Shown piece after piece: positions 1 to 8,382 of a DNA stretch of 15,688 nucleotides. The stretch is from OLB16 sp964481775 (GTDB taxonomy: Bacteria > Hinthialibacterota > Hinthialibacteria > OLB16), in NCBI GenBank assembly GCA_964481775.1, contig CAYZUX010000142.1:1-15688 (forward strand), in the 5' to 3' direction. The translations under genes were made by a program, and so were the position numbers. Below the pieces are notes generated by a model that was not told the origin of the DNA, did no database searches, and worked only from the letters and a program-made list of their open reading frames with translations. The first letter of the stretch is position 1, and each line of letters begins with the position of its first letter.

Positions 1-219
1 GACCTGCTTGAGGTGGCCGCGGAGACTCCGTTGGACCATTTGCTGGTGGAGACCGACTCCCCCTATCTTGCTCCAGAGCCTCACCGTGGCAAACGTTGTG
101 AGCCTTGTCATGTGGTCCACACCGCACGGAGAATCGCTGAGAGGCGGGGGATCAGCTACCAGGAACTGGAAGCGCGGGTGGAGGAGAATCTGAACACCCT
201 TTTCCCGCTGTCTCCCTAA
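1..219 (+). CDS. TatD-family metal-dependent hydrolase, C-terminal part (5' truncated by window)
   Basis: The reading frame is open from base 1 to the TAA at 217-219 and gives 72 residues of a C-terminus. The motif LLVETDSPYLAP followed by RGKR.EP is the hallmark C-terminal block of the TatD/YcfH family. The Asp of ETD is a metal ligand in this TIM-barrel amidohydrolase-like fold. Known members are cytoplasmic Mg-dependent 3'-5' DNases or related hydrolases. The remaining residues (HTARRIAERRGISYQELE, then NLNTLF) match the usual terminal helix where members end in a 'N...LF' motif, so the C-terminus looks complete. The start lies left of the window. The stop overlaps the stop of the convergent aroC gene by 4 bp, leaving no room for a separate terminator. 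The family is clear; which TatD paralogue it is cannot be decided from this fragment. Confidence 0.9.
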   Translation, partial: DLLEVAAETPLDHLLVETDSPYLAPEPHRGKRCEPCHVVHTARRIAERRGISYQELEARVEENLNTLFPLSP

Positions 220-1430
220 AAAGAATCCTGCTTTTCTCCGGCGGTTTGCCCCTCGAAGATCCGTGCAGTACGGATCTGCTCCAGATAGTGCTCATAATTA
301 CGACGGGTTTCCCTCAAACTGTCGCCACCGAATTTTTCCAGCATGGCGTCCGCCAGGACAAAGGCAACCACCGCTTCAAGGACCACTCCTGCAGCGGGGA
401 CTGCGGTCACATCAGAACGCTGGTAGGTGGATTGGGAGGGCTCCAGGGTTTTCATATCAACCGATTGAAGGCCCTTCCGTACCGTGGAGATGGGCTTCAT
501 GGCCACACGGACCACCAGGGGCATCCCATCCGTCATCCCCCCCTCCAACCCCCCTGCATTGTTGGTCAGACGTTTGAAGTCTCCATCGATACAATGAATC
601 TCATCATGGGTCTTGGATCCACGTCTGCCAGCAGCTTCGAATCCCAGACCAAATTCAACCCCCTTCATGGCCTGAACTGATAAGACCGCCGCTGCGATCC
701 GGCTGTCGAGCTTCCGGTCCCATTGGACATGGCTTCCCAATCCGATTGGGAGACCGGTGGCAACGATCTCCAGAACTCCCCCCAAGGTATCCTTTTCGCG
801 GGTCACTTCATCGATGTGGGTGACCATTTTTTCCGAAGCTTTCGGATCGGCGCAGCGTACCGGGGAGGACTCAACCCGTATACGCAGCTCGGCGAGGTTC
901 ACATCAGGGGGAGCTGTTGGTGCTGAAATTTCACCCAGGCGGACCACATGAGAGAGAATATCGACACCAAACTCTGAGAGAAACTTGCGGCAGACAGCTC
1001 CAAGTGCCACACGGGCCGTGGTCTCCCGCGCGCTCGAACGTTCCAGGATGTCACGGATATCCTCACGGTCGTATTTGAGGACTCCCACCAGATCCGCATG
1101 GCCGGGGCGTGGACGGCTGATGAGAATCGAGGGATCTTTGTCCTCAGCTTTGGTGGACATCTTGGCAGCCCAATTGGGAGCATCATCATTGGCAATCCAG
1201 AGCGTGATGGGACTACCCAGGGTTTCACCCCAGCGCACCCCAGAATGGAACTCCACTCGATCCTTCTCGATCTTCATGCGTCCACCACGGCCATAACCTC
1301 CCTGGCGTCTCTCGAGATCAGGATTGATGTCCGCTTCAGACAGGGCCAGTCCAGCGGGCAATCCCTCCAGGATGGCTGTAAGGCCAAGGCCATGGCTTTC
1401 TCCGGCAGTAAGGAAACGTAAGTGTCCCAC
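216..1430 (-). CDS. aroC: chorismate synthase
   Basis: Chorismate synthase catalyses the last step of the shikimate pathway: FMN-dependent 1,4-elimination of phosphate from EPSP to give chorismate, in the cytoplasm. Family motifs appear in order (404-residue numbering): LTAGESHG with the conserved His13; RRQGGYGRGGRMKIEKD; RPRPGHADL with His111; ERSSARETTARV at about 130-141; GGLEGGMTDGMPLVVRVAMK; and the C-terminal RSDVTAVPAAG..LEAVVAFVLAD. In the last motif the usual RHD is RSD. Length is normal for the family. I chose the GTG at 1430 because AGGAG lies 6 nt upstream and the protein then begins at the canonical LRFLTAGESHG. An in-frame ATG at 1484 adds 18 residues but has no ribosome site. 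The gene converges on the TatD-like gene and is preceded by a palindromic leader hairpin. No other aro genes are visible. Confidence 0.96.
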   Translation of the reverse strand: MGHLRFLTAGESHGLGLTAILEGLPAGLALSEADINPDLERRQGGYGRGGRMKIEKDRVEFHSGVRWGETLGSPITLWIANDDAPNWAAKMSTKAEDKDPSILISRPRPGHADLVGVLKYDREDIRDILERSSARETTARVALGAVCRKFLSEFGVDILSHVVRLGEISAPTAPPDVNLAELRIRVESSPVRCADPKASEKMVTHIDEVTREKDTLGGVLEIVATGLPIGLGSHVQWDRKLDSRIAAAVLSVQAMKGVEFGLGFEAAGRRGSKTHDEIHCIDGDFKRLTNNAGGLEGGMTDGMPLVVRVAMKPISTVRKGLQSVDMKTLEPSQSTYQRSDVTAVPAAGVVLEAVVAFVLADAMLEKFGGDSLRETRRNYEHYLEQIRTARIFEGQTAGEKQDSF

Positions 1431-1436
1431 ACTTCT

Positions 1437-1441
1437 CTCCT
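1437..1441 (-). promoter_or_regulatory. Shine-Dalgarno site deciding the aroC GTG start
   Basis: On the minus strand AGGAG (part of AAGAGGAGAGAAGT) sits 6 nt before GTG at 1430. No comparable site precedes the ATG at 1484, so the shorter product is preferred. Confidence 0.75.
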
Positions 1442-1496
1442 CTTGGTTCTCTACGATGTACGGTTGGCGGCCATAGGTTGCCATGAATCAGAAAGA

Positions 1497-1519
1497 CTTG
1501 GAATCATGCCGATTCCAAG
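1497..1519. promoter_or_regulatory. Perfect inverted repeat (9-bp stem, 5-nt loop) in the aroC leader
   Basis: CTTGGAATC at 1497-1505 and GATTCCAAG at 1511-1519 are exact reverse complements separated by ATGCC. The palindrome lies about 67 nt upstream of the aroC GTG start. Read on the minus strand it is followed by TCTTTCTG, which is only mildly T-rich. It could be a protein-binding operator or an RNA hairpin in the aroC leader. A classical intrinsic terminator is less likely because the T-run is poor. Confidence 0.5.
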
Positions 1520-1773
1520 GGATCTGAACCACTTCCACGCCTGATGGGCGGGTAAAATCTTTGTAAAAAACATGCTTGACATCTCTCTGTCAAAGTATTC
1601 AGCTACTCTTCAGAGTCATCTGATGGAGGTTGTGGCCATTTTCTGTGGACTCAGCCTTTAATCGGTTTTTCCGCCCGAGCTTTTCTCCGCCCAAAGACTG
1701 TAATTGGCGTTCTCGTTGCTCACCTGTGTCTTTGGCCTTTTATTTCACAGGCCCTTTCGAACTCTCTGCAAGC

Positions 1774-1779
1774 AGGAGG
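1774..1779 (+). promoter_or_regulatory. Shine-Dalgarno site deciding the protease start
   Basis: AGGAGG lies 9 nt before ATG 1789, and that ATG begins a standard signal peptide. The open frame extends 53 codons further upstream without comparable support. Confidence 0.75.
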
Positions 1780-1788
1780 AAGGGAACC

Positions 1789-4700
1789 ATGACGGCCCCC
1801 AAGCATGTAACCGTTCTATCTGTACTTGTGATCATTTCCATGGTCATGTCAGCTCAGGCAGCATCGCCTGAAGGCCTAACCATCGGAGAAAAACTCTCTC
1901 TGAAAATCCCCGATAATCTCAAGATCGCCGGAGCCCGCGAGGGTTATTTCTACACCCATGGACCGGTGCAGGTCTCAGCTTATGCATTCCCCTGTGTCAT
2001 TGTCATCCGGGATCCTTCCAATCCCGCAACACCGGTTGCAAGCGGAACCGCCATTGCCGGGAATCCAGTCTATGAGACCAACATTCCCGCTGGCTTCTAT
2101 TACATCAACACCACCCAGGATGCTGCTGTTCTGGTGGGGGTTTCGGATACCCGCAAGTGCAATGGTTATTATCACTATCGTTTCACCGGTGAACCCTATG
2201 GCGAGTTGGCGGAGAGTGATGTTTTCTATCTCCGTACGACCAATGGCTGTGAAAACAAGTGTTTCCTCTTTGCCCCAAATGGGGCTTCCACAGGATTTAC
2301 CTGTTGTGACTCGATTTGCCTGGAATCCTGTGGTGTCAACTTCGATCTCGATTCCTCAACGGACTATTTTGTTTTCGATCCGGGGAACATTACCGGGTAC
2401 CTTGAGGTACAGACCGGTGGAGATGTGATGGCCCTTGCCAGGGATGATTCCGGATACTTCGTTCCACCTCATCCCAGTACCACCACGGATTACTCTTATT
2501 ACTACACATACCAGGGGACTGATGACGACCTCAATATCCACAGCTTCTCGGATGGAACCAATTATCAAATCCTGAGTCTTCAGACCAATCCTACAACCGT
2601 GATCACATCTGGAACATTGAACGAGGGGGAAACCTACACACATGCAGGTTCGATCATTTTTGGCCGTCAGGTCGTCAGGGTAAGAACCACCAAGGGCCAA
2701 GCCTCGGTCTCAGTTTTGGGAGGCAGCACCCAGGACAACACCAACTACATGACCTATGTACTCGATCCCAATGGCCACATGCAGGGGAGCGATTTTATCA
2801 CAAAAAGCCACTTTGGAGGTTTCATCTATGTCTGGGGACTCCAGGATGGAACCCATATCGAGGTCAGGAATGCCTCCACCCAGGCTTTGAATGCAAGTTA
2901 TCTCCTCAACCAGGGCAATGTGATGAATGTCAACCCAGGAACAGGAACCTGGAGAATCCGTGCCGATAAGGATGTCACGGTATGCGTTGGGAAAGGTTAT
3001 GGAGCAGCTTTCATTCCTCTCACTGCAAACCCGACTGGCTCAACACCTTTCCCACCCGTTATTGCAGGAGTGAACTGGGCTCCCTTCTATCCGCGTACTT
3101 CAGATAGCACCCTGCATGTCCGCTGGCTCACCGATGAGAACTGCACCTCGCGTCTATCATACCGGATAGGATCAGGAGCCTGGCAGGAGGCCTCTGTTGC
3201 CGGTTACAGAAGCGAGCACCAGATCAATATAGACCTTTCCTCAATCAGCGATGAAACACTTATCAGATTCAAGGTCCATGCGACTGACCAATCCGGAAGC
3301 ACCACCACGGATGATAACCATGGCGCGAATTATCAGGTGACAGTCCGGAAAGATGCTCCCGACTTGTCTGTGACTCTCAATAACGTGATCAACCGGGGAA
3401 ATTACGAAACCCTCCAGTTCCATGTGATCAACAATGGTGCCGGGACTGCCAACAATGGGATGCTCCACTGCCGTCTCTACGGGATGCAGCCCTTCAGCGC
3501 GGGGGTCAACTCCAGCTATTCCAGTATCGCCTCGAACCGCATCGATCCCTCTGTTCCCATCCCGAATCTGGGGCCTGGTGACGCTCGCTATCTCAGCCTC
3601 GATGTAATGCCGTACTTGAGTCACACCGGATCCATCGACTACAGGATGACAACCTGTACCACGGATGCCGAAGATGATTGGGGGCACAATTACCACCAGA
3701 ATCACCCGGCGGTATCCCATGATTGGAATGATACTACGGTGGAGAGTGGGTTGTTGAATGCTGATTATGTGATTCTGGCCAACCTTTCACGCTTTTATTC
3801 AGTTCACAGTCCCAACGGTGATTCCGCTCAAGCAGTTCCACGCGGGATGGCCCAGTTCGCCAATGAAAGAGATGCAACGCTGGCGTACATCAGTTCGGGT
3901 GATCCGGATGTCATCCTTGATTACATTCAAGGCCGGTTCCATGGGAAGGTTCACGAGGCCTGGAGAAATGGTGGTTACCTCCTCCTAATCGGTTGCAGTG
4001 CTGTCATGCCGGCATTTGGTTGGCACCTAGAATGTACATTCTATGATTCCTTTGACCTGTGGATGAGTGATAACACCTATGCCAACCTCGATGAAGATGG
4101 ACACTATACCCCTGAACTCTGCATTGGCAGGATGACAGGAGATACTCCCGATACCTTCCTGTCCTTATTCACAAGGGCACAGACAACACCCTCTTTTGAT
4201 AAAGCCCTTTCCATCTCCGGAACAGGCGATGGCGAAGGGACTTTCTCAGACAACGCCGAGGAATGCAGTGAACGCCTGGATGTACGCTATACAGATTCTC
4301 CCTTCTTCCGATTAAATAATTTCGCGGCTGTTGACCGGCTGGGAGTTTACCAGGCCAATACAAACAACACCGACTTCCTCTACTACCGCAACCATGGCAG
4401 CGTTGATGGCTGGGACTCTCTGGCAACCTGGGATGTCGCGAGCCTCAACTTTGGTGGCAAATTTCCCATTGTCTACTCTAATGCTTGCCTGACAGGACAG
4501 ATTCAAACCGGGGGTAACCTTGCCCATGAGTTCCTCTCCCGGTGTGCTTCGGTCTTCATTGGGGCGACTCAGGTTTCACCTCGCAGTGAGAATAACAGCC
4601 TGGGGAACAAGATCACGGCCCGTCACCGGGACGGTTCCACCATTGGGCGAGCTTTCAGGAATGCCAAACGGGATCTGGCGGGTGATATCCATTGGTATAC

Positions 4701-7446
4701 CCTGTGTATCAATGACATGCAGATCAAGAAAGAGATTCTCATGTACAACCTCTATGGAGATCCCGCTCGTGGTGGTGTCTCCAAATCAACTGAAGATAAA
4801 GCTGTCTATGATACTCCCATGAAGGAGTTTTCGATCGAAATCCCCATGTACGTTACCTCCAAAGGCATGGATGGTTTTGACCATGTCACGATTCCCGATC
4901 CGGAGCATGGTGACCTGTTACAGGCAATCAATGAATCCATCGTTCCGGTCTATCGTTGGAAAGCGCTGTATGCGCCGGGAGTTCGAGTCAACAAGATCAC
5001 GCTCAATTCCCGTGGCGGGAAGTCCACCTCCTCGGGTCTCATCCTACCCTTGGCGTGGGGAAGTGAGAAAAAAACTCCCGGGCCAGGGGATGTCCCCTCG
5101 CCAGGTGTGTTTCCGCCCGATGCGTTCCATTGGACCGGAATTGAAAGGCCTGATGGCGCTCTCGAAGTGGTGCTGACTGTCCATCCCTTCCTCTATAACC
5201 GCGAGACATTGGAGGCCACCTACTATCAGAACTTCCAGTTTGCAATGGATGCGGCCTCCTCCAAAGTTTCCATCCTGTCTGTGACTCCCCTTTATGAATC
5301 CATGTCTCTGCAAAAAGGTCAGGAATTCAAGGTTGATCTTTACAATGGGGAGAGTTCAGTTCAGAAGGTCAACCTTTCGATCGATATCACGAATATGGGA
5401 ACCAATGAATTGGTCCAGGTTCTCAAACTGAATGGAGTTGAAATCGAACCAGGCAAGACACGGGGTGTGAATCTGACCTGGCTTCCCGCGGCGCTTGAGC
5501 CCACGGGATACCTGGCCACAGTCAAGATCGTGGATGCCAATACAGGTGATGAGCGGGATGTGGCCTATGCTCAGTTCCGCATGGGAACCTATGCCCTCAC
5601 GACCACCACCTTCGAGATGAATTCCTCTTCCGCCGGGTATGTCAAGCTGAATGAGGATGTCACCCTGTCCATGGAGGTCCGTAACACAGGCGATATTCCC
5701 AACAGTGTGACCTCCCATCTCCAGATCAAACGGGTGAGTGACAATGCAATTATTCAGGAGTGGCAGTTTTCCAAGGAGACTCTGCTGGTGGGAGATAAAT
5801 TTGGATGCTCCCAGGTTTGGAATACGGGTGAATTGCCCGGCGGGAAATACCAGTTTGTCGGGTGGAGTGTCCATCGTGGCGGGACAGCCGGGCCCCATGT
5901 CATCTCCTTTGACCGTGTACGCCCAATGAGGATGGGCTGGTGGCTGCCCAAAGATGTCTTCAACCGTGGTGATAAGATCATGGGAACAGCGAATCTGTAT
6001 CGAGAAGATGGATCGGTTATCGGCCTTGCTGATGGTACTGCGCTTGGAATTATTCGATCAGATTTGACATTCCTCTCATTCCCACCTCTTTCGGCTCATA
6101 TCTGGGCGCCCAATTACTCAACCTCGTTCATTGTGAACGCTGCGGAGTCGCGTGGGGTGTATGGGATTCTTTCAACCGCCGAAAAGACCGGATATCAACC
6201 GGCTCTCGGTGGACGCTGGTTTGTGGTGGATGATGAGGGCTTTACAATGACCGCCAACCCCTCCGTGGCGATTGCGGATGGGATCTCGACCGTGACCATC
6301 ACCAGCAGTCTGGTCCAGGATGATGGGATCACCATCCCGGATGGGAGTGAAATGACTCTCTTCCATTGGACCGGAAGCCTGGTCACTCCGGATTCCAATC
6401 CCTCCCTGGGGGGTCACCAGGTGGCTTCCTCAGGAGGTCATTTTGAATTCGAATACCGTGCTCCAACCAGTACCTCACTGGATGCCTTTGTTTATGGCAC
6501 TATGGGTGATGCTCAACCCAAGAGTGGTGTCTCCGTGAGGTTCAAAGGTGTGGATTTCAATGAGAATCGGCGGGTCGATGTGCACGATATCCTGAGCGTC
6601 CAGACTTTACTTGGAGCGAACCTTGCAACCTCGGAGTATGATTTCCGCATGGACCTGGATGAGAATGAGACGATTGACACCGCCGACAGGAAAGCAGTCG
6701 TGGATCGGTGGGGAATGCTTCTGGCTGGTGATATTGTTTCGGATACGATCACGGAATCAATCGGTTCAACCGGAGTGATCCTGCGGCTCCAACCCTCTTA
6801 TGCGGTCATACCTCCAGGAGGCAACTTGAGCGTTAACCTGGTAGCTGAAGGATTGATCAACCTGGGCGGATATGAGTTTACAGCCACGATGTTGGGGAAT
6901 GCCTGCTCGTTGTCCGGTCCACCCACGATTTCCCCGCTTCTCAGTTCGACAGGAAACAGAACGACACACCTGGGACCCGTTCCCTCCAAGACCGGGTACA
7001 AGGTTGGAGCTTTCGCCACAGGTGGGAATTTGGGGCCTGGTGGCATCGCACTTTTGGGGACAGTCAATATCCATGCGGATTCATTAGGCCAGTCCAACCT
7101 CATTCTTTCCTCGGTGTTGTTCTCTTCGATGGATGGCAAAGGGATACCACTCAAGCAGGCCATGCCAGGTGTCTATGTGGTTGGTACTGGAAATCCCACT
7201 CCGACACCTCAACAGACTGCCACCTGGACACCTGTTCCCACTGTGACTTCCACAAAGACTCCAACCTTGCCACCTGCTGTGGGTGATACGGATGGTGATG
7301 GAGTAGTGAACATGAACGATGTCTTCTTCTTCAGCAATGAGTGGCATTCTGTCCCGGGTGTCAATGAAGAAAGCTGTAATCCAGTCGATGATAATGTAAT
7401 CGATTCACGGGATCTCTTGCTGCTGCTGAAGGAATGGGGAAAGTGA
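1789..7446 (+). CDS. Giant secreted C25 (gingipain-type) cysteine peptidase with dockerin- and cohesin-like modules
   Basis: This 1885-residue exported protein begins with a signal peptide (residues 1-24, ending MVMSAQA). Residues about 30-415 are beta-rich and resemble IgGFc-binding N-terminal modules (GGFIYVWGLQDGTHIEV), with a Cys-rich patch (CENKC, TCCDSICLESC). An Fn3-like stretch (about 420-515) and a CARDB-like stretch (about 520-640) follow. From about 659 (DYVILANLSRFY) comes a peptidase C25 core: YLLLIGCSAVMPAF, LDEDGHYTPELCIGRM, then RNHGS with His869 and SNACLTGQ with Cys900. The 31-residue His-Cys gap is close to that of gingipains, which are clan CD caspase-fold endopeptidases. 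After the core come more beta-sandwich modules. They are followed by dockerin-like loops DFNENRRVDVHD (1589-1600) and DLDENETIDTAD (1622-1633), a cohesin-like module (about 1650-1795), a Thr/Pro linker, and a terminal dockerin-like module with DTDGDGVVNMND (1833-1844). The catalytic assignment is strong; substrate and anchoring are unknown. No type IX secretion tail was recognised. Confidence 0.85.
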   Translation: MTAPKHVTVLSVLVIISMVMSAQAASPEGLTIGEKLSLKIPDNLKIAGAREGYFYTHGPVQVSAYAFPCVIVIRDPSNPATPVASGTAIAGNPVYETNIPAGFYYINTTQDAAVLVGVSDTRKCNGYYHYRFTGEPYGELAESDVFYLRTTNGCENKCFLFAPNGASTGFTCCDSICLESCGVNFDLDSSTDYFVFDPGNITGYLEVQTGGDVMALARDDSGYFVPPHPSTTTDYSYYYTYQGTDDDLNIHSFSDGTNYQILSLQTNPTTVITSGTLNEGETYTHAGSIIFGRQVVRVRTTKGQASVSVLGGSTQDNTNYMTYVLDPNGHMQGSDFITKSHFGGFIYVWGLQDGTHIEVRNASTQALNASYLLNQGNVMNVNPGTGTWRIRADKDVTVCVGKGYGAAFIPLTANPTGSTPFPPVIAGVNWAPFYPRTSDSTLHVRWLTDENCTSRLSYRIGSGAWQEASVAGYRSEHQINIDLSSISDETLIRFKVHATDQSGSTTTDDNHGANYQVTVRKDAPDLSVTLNNVINRGNYETLQFHVINNGAGTANNGMLHCRLYGMQPFSAGVNSSYSSIASNRIDPSVPIPNLGPGDARYLSLDVMPYLSHTGSIDYRMTTCTTDAEDDWGHNYHQNHPAVSHDWNDTTVESGLLNADYVILANLSRFYSVHSPNGDSAQAVPRGMAQFANERDATLAYISSGDPDVILDYIQGRFHGKVHEAWRNGGYLLLIGCSAVMPAFGWHLECTFYDSFDLWMSDNTYANLDEDGHYTPELCIGRMTGDTPDTFLSLFTRAQTTPSFDKALSISGTGDGEGTFSDNAEECSERLDVRYTDSPFFRLNNFAAVDRLGVYQANTNNTDFLYYRNHGSVDGWDSLATWDVASLNFGGKFPIVYSNACLTGQIQTGGNLAHEFLSRCASVFIGATQVSPRSENNSLGNKITARHRDGSTIGRAFRNAKRDLAGDIHWYTLCINDMQIKKEILMYNLYGDPARGGVSKSTEDKAVYDTPMKEFSIEIPMYVTSKGMDGFDHVTIPDPEHGDLLQAINESIVPVYRWKALYAPGVRVNKITLNSRGGKSTSSGLILPLAWGSEKKTPGPGDVPSPGVFPPDAFHWTGIERPDGALEVVLTVHPFLYNRETLEATYYQNFQFAMDAASSKVSILSVTPLYESMSLQKGQEFKVDLYNGESSVQKVNLSIDITNMGTNELVQVLKLNGVEIEPGKTRGVNLTWLPAALEPTGYLATVKIVDANTGDERDVAYAQFRMGTYALTTTTFEMNSSSAGYVKLNEDVTLSMEVRNTGDIPNSVTSHLQIKRVSDNAIIQEWQFSKETLLVGDKFGCSQVWNTGELPGGKYQFVGWSVHRGGTAGPHVISFDRVRPMRMGWWLPKDVFNRGDKIMGTANLYREDGSVIGLADGTALGIIRSDLTFLSFPPLSAHIWAPNYSTSFIVNAAESRGVYGILSTAEKTGYQPALGGRWFVVDDEGFTMTANPSVAIADGISTVTITSSLVQDDGITIPDGSEMTLFHWTGSLVTPDSNPSLGGHQVASSGGHFEFEYRAPTSTSLDAFVYGTMGDAQPKSGVSVRFKGVDFNENRRVDVHDILSVQTLLGANLATSEYDFRMDLDENETIDTADRKAVVDRWGMLLAGDIVSDTITESIGSTGVILRLQPSYAVIPPGGNLSVNLVAEGLINLGGYEFTATMLGNACSLSGPPTISPLLSSTGNRTTHLGPVPSKTGYKVGAFATGGNLGPGGIALLGTVNIHADSLGQSNLILSSVLFSSMDGKGIPLKQAMPGVYVVGTGNPTPTPQQTATWTPVPTVTSTKTPTLPPAVGDTDGDGVVNMNDVFFFSNEWHSVPGVNEESCNPVDDNVIDSRDLLLLLKEWGK

Positions 7447-7483
7447 CATTCGGGTGACCATTAGGGAATGCTGCAGATTGAAA

Positions 7484-7601
7484 TTATGCGGTAACAGGAA
7501 CCAGGCCGCCTATCGCGCGAATCGCCGTCGCATTAAAGGGAGATGTGGCAAAGCTCTGCCAGGCTGCATCACGCATCTGAAATCAATGTCAAATGGGAAA
7601 T
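7484..7601 (+). pseudogene. Possible decayed transposase fragment in the protease/CMD gap
   Basis: The 216-bp gap between 7446 and 7663 contains a frame reading NRNQAAYRANRRRIKGRCGK at 7493-7552. This resembles the (Y)xANRRRxRGxRGK block near the C-terminus of many IS1182/IS4-like DDE transposases. After GKAL the frame continues only as unrelated residues to a TAA near 7606. No start, DDE triad or terminal repeat is present. The call rests on one short motif recognised by eye and could be chance. If real, it is a relic of an insertion that decayed downstream of the protease gene. Confidence 0.3.
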
Positions 7602-7609
7602 GTTAATTC

Positions 7610-7638
7610 TTACGACGTGTTGGAAATTGTATTGTAAT
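7610..7638 (+). promoter_or_regulatory. Weak sigma70-like promoter candidate for the CMD-like gene
   Basis: TTACGA (7610-7615) and TGTAAT (7633-7638) are spaced 17 bp apart, 24 nt before ATG 7663. The -10 matches the consensus in 5 of 6 positions but the -35 only in 3 of 6. The region is AT-rich compared with its surroundings. Confidence 0.3.
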
Positions 7639-7662
7639 TAATAATGCCGAAGGAGAAAAATA

Positions 7663-8382
7663 ATGAAGAACAAGAGGAAACTAATTCCTGAAGGATTCAC
7701 GAGGCGAGATACTTTGAAGATCTGTGGAGTGGCGGTGGGTACTTTGGTCACTGGAAATCCAACGAGCGCTTTTGGAGAAAACGAGGAGGTAAAGAAAACA
7801 TTCCCTAACGAATCAGAGTCCCGAATTGCTCCCCTGTCCACCAGTGATCTGAGCCCCGAAAGCTTGAAGATTTTGGCGCGACTTCCAGGGAAAGGCCTTC
7901 AGGGGGAGGGTTTCCCGTACAATCTCCTAGGCATTCTGATGTATAACCCGGAAACCTTGGAGCCGTTTCTCGACTACTGGGTGACGTCAAAAGCAAAGAT
8001 GGGGCTGTCGGTCCGTGAGCAGGAGTTGGTCATCCTTCGCATGGCTGTTCTCTATCGCAGCGAATATGTCTGGAAACACCACGTCAAGGTCGGGAGGGAG
8101 TTTGGAGTCAACGATACAGAACTCGACGCTATTCGACAAGGTTCCTATGCAGTCTTCTCTGCTGCGCGGGAGCGTGCCCTTCTCGAACTAACTGATGCCT
8201 TCATGAACGAGCGGTCTCTTTCACCGAAATTGTGGAACCAAACCAAGGACATTCTCAGTGCAAAGGACTTTGTCGATTTAGTCTCTTTGGTTTCACAGTA
8301 CGTCCTTTTTGCACTGAATAATGTCTGCCTGCAGGTCCAGCTTGAGCCTGGAGTGGCGGATCTGCCGGGGATCGAGGAATAG
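7663..8382 (+). CDS. Tat-exported carboxymuconolactone decarboxylase (CMD/AhpD fold) family protein
   Basis: This 239-residue protein opens with a twin-arginine signal: TRRDTLKICGVAVGTLVTG with Arg14-Arg15, ending near TSA/FG. It should therefore be exported folded across the inner membrane. Residues about 60-235 form an all-helical CMD-like domain: PYNLLGILMYNPETLEPF, then LSVREQELVILRMAVLYRSEYVWKHHVK with Trp137, His139 and His140. CMD relatives include gamma-carboxymuconolactone decarboxylase and AhpD. AhpD's CxxC peroxidatic pair is absent here, which argues against alkylhydroperoxidase activity. AAGGAG lies about 7 nt before the ATG. The gene stands alone, with no aromatic-degradation neighbours, so its substrate is unknown. 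The stop codon at 8380-8382 is immediately followed by the first base of a MITE-like element, whose insertion may have replaced the native downstream sequence. Confidence 0.8.
   Translation: MKNKRKLIPEGFTRRDTLKICGVAVGTLVTGNPTSAFGENEEVKKTFPNESESRIAPLSTSDLSPESLKILARLPGKGLQGEGFPYNLLGILMYNPETLEPFLDYWVTSKAKMGLSVREQELVILRMAVLYRSEYVWKHHVKVGREFGVNDTELDAIRQGSYAVFSAARERALLELTDAFMNERSLSPKLWNQTKDILSAKDFVDLVSLVSQYVLFALNNVCLQVQLEPGVADLPGIEE

Larger units (their letters stand above)
1431..1788. other. Divergent intergenic region between aroC and the C25 protease gene
   Basis: Both flanking genes point away from this region, so it should hold both promoters. It contains the leader palindrome at 1497-1519 and a second inverted repeat, TTGACA at 1576-1581 and TGTCAA at 1588-1593 with a 6-nt spacer. 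TTGACA matches a sigma70 -35 box, and the repeat presents one on each strand. I found no convincing -10 at 16-18 bp spacing on either strand, so no promoter is called. The plus-strand frame of the protease is open from 1630, but the stretch 1630-1788 does not read like protein and lies before the ribosome site and signal peptide. Confidence 0.5.

Noticed and set aside
246..680. Plus-strand open frames opposite aroC
   Set aside because: They are antisense to a clearly conserved chorismate synthase and resemble no family.
1630..1788. N-terminal extension of the C25 protease from an ATG at 1630
   Set aside because: It would put 53 residues, including Cys/Arg-rich sequence, before a perfect signal peptide. 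The strong AGGAGG at 1774-1779 supports ATG 1789.
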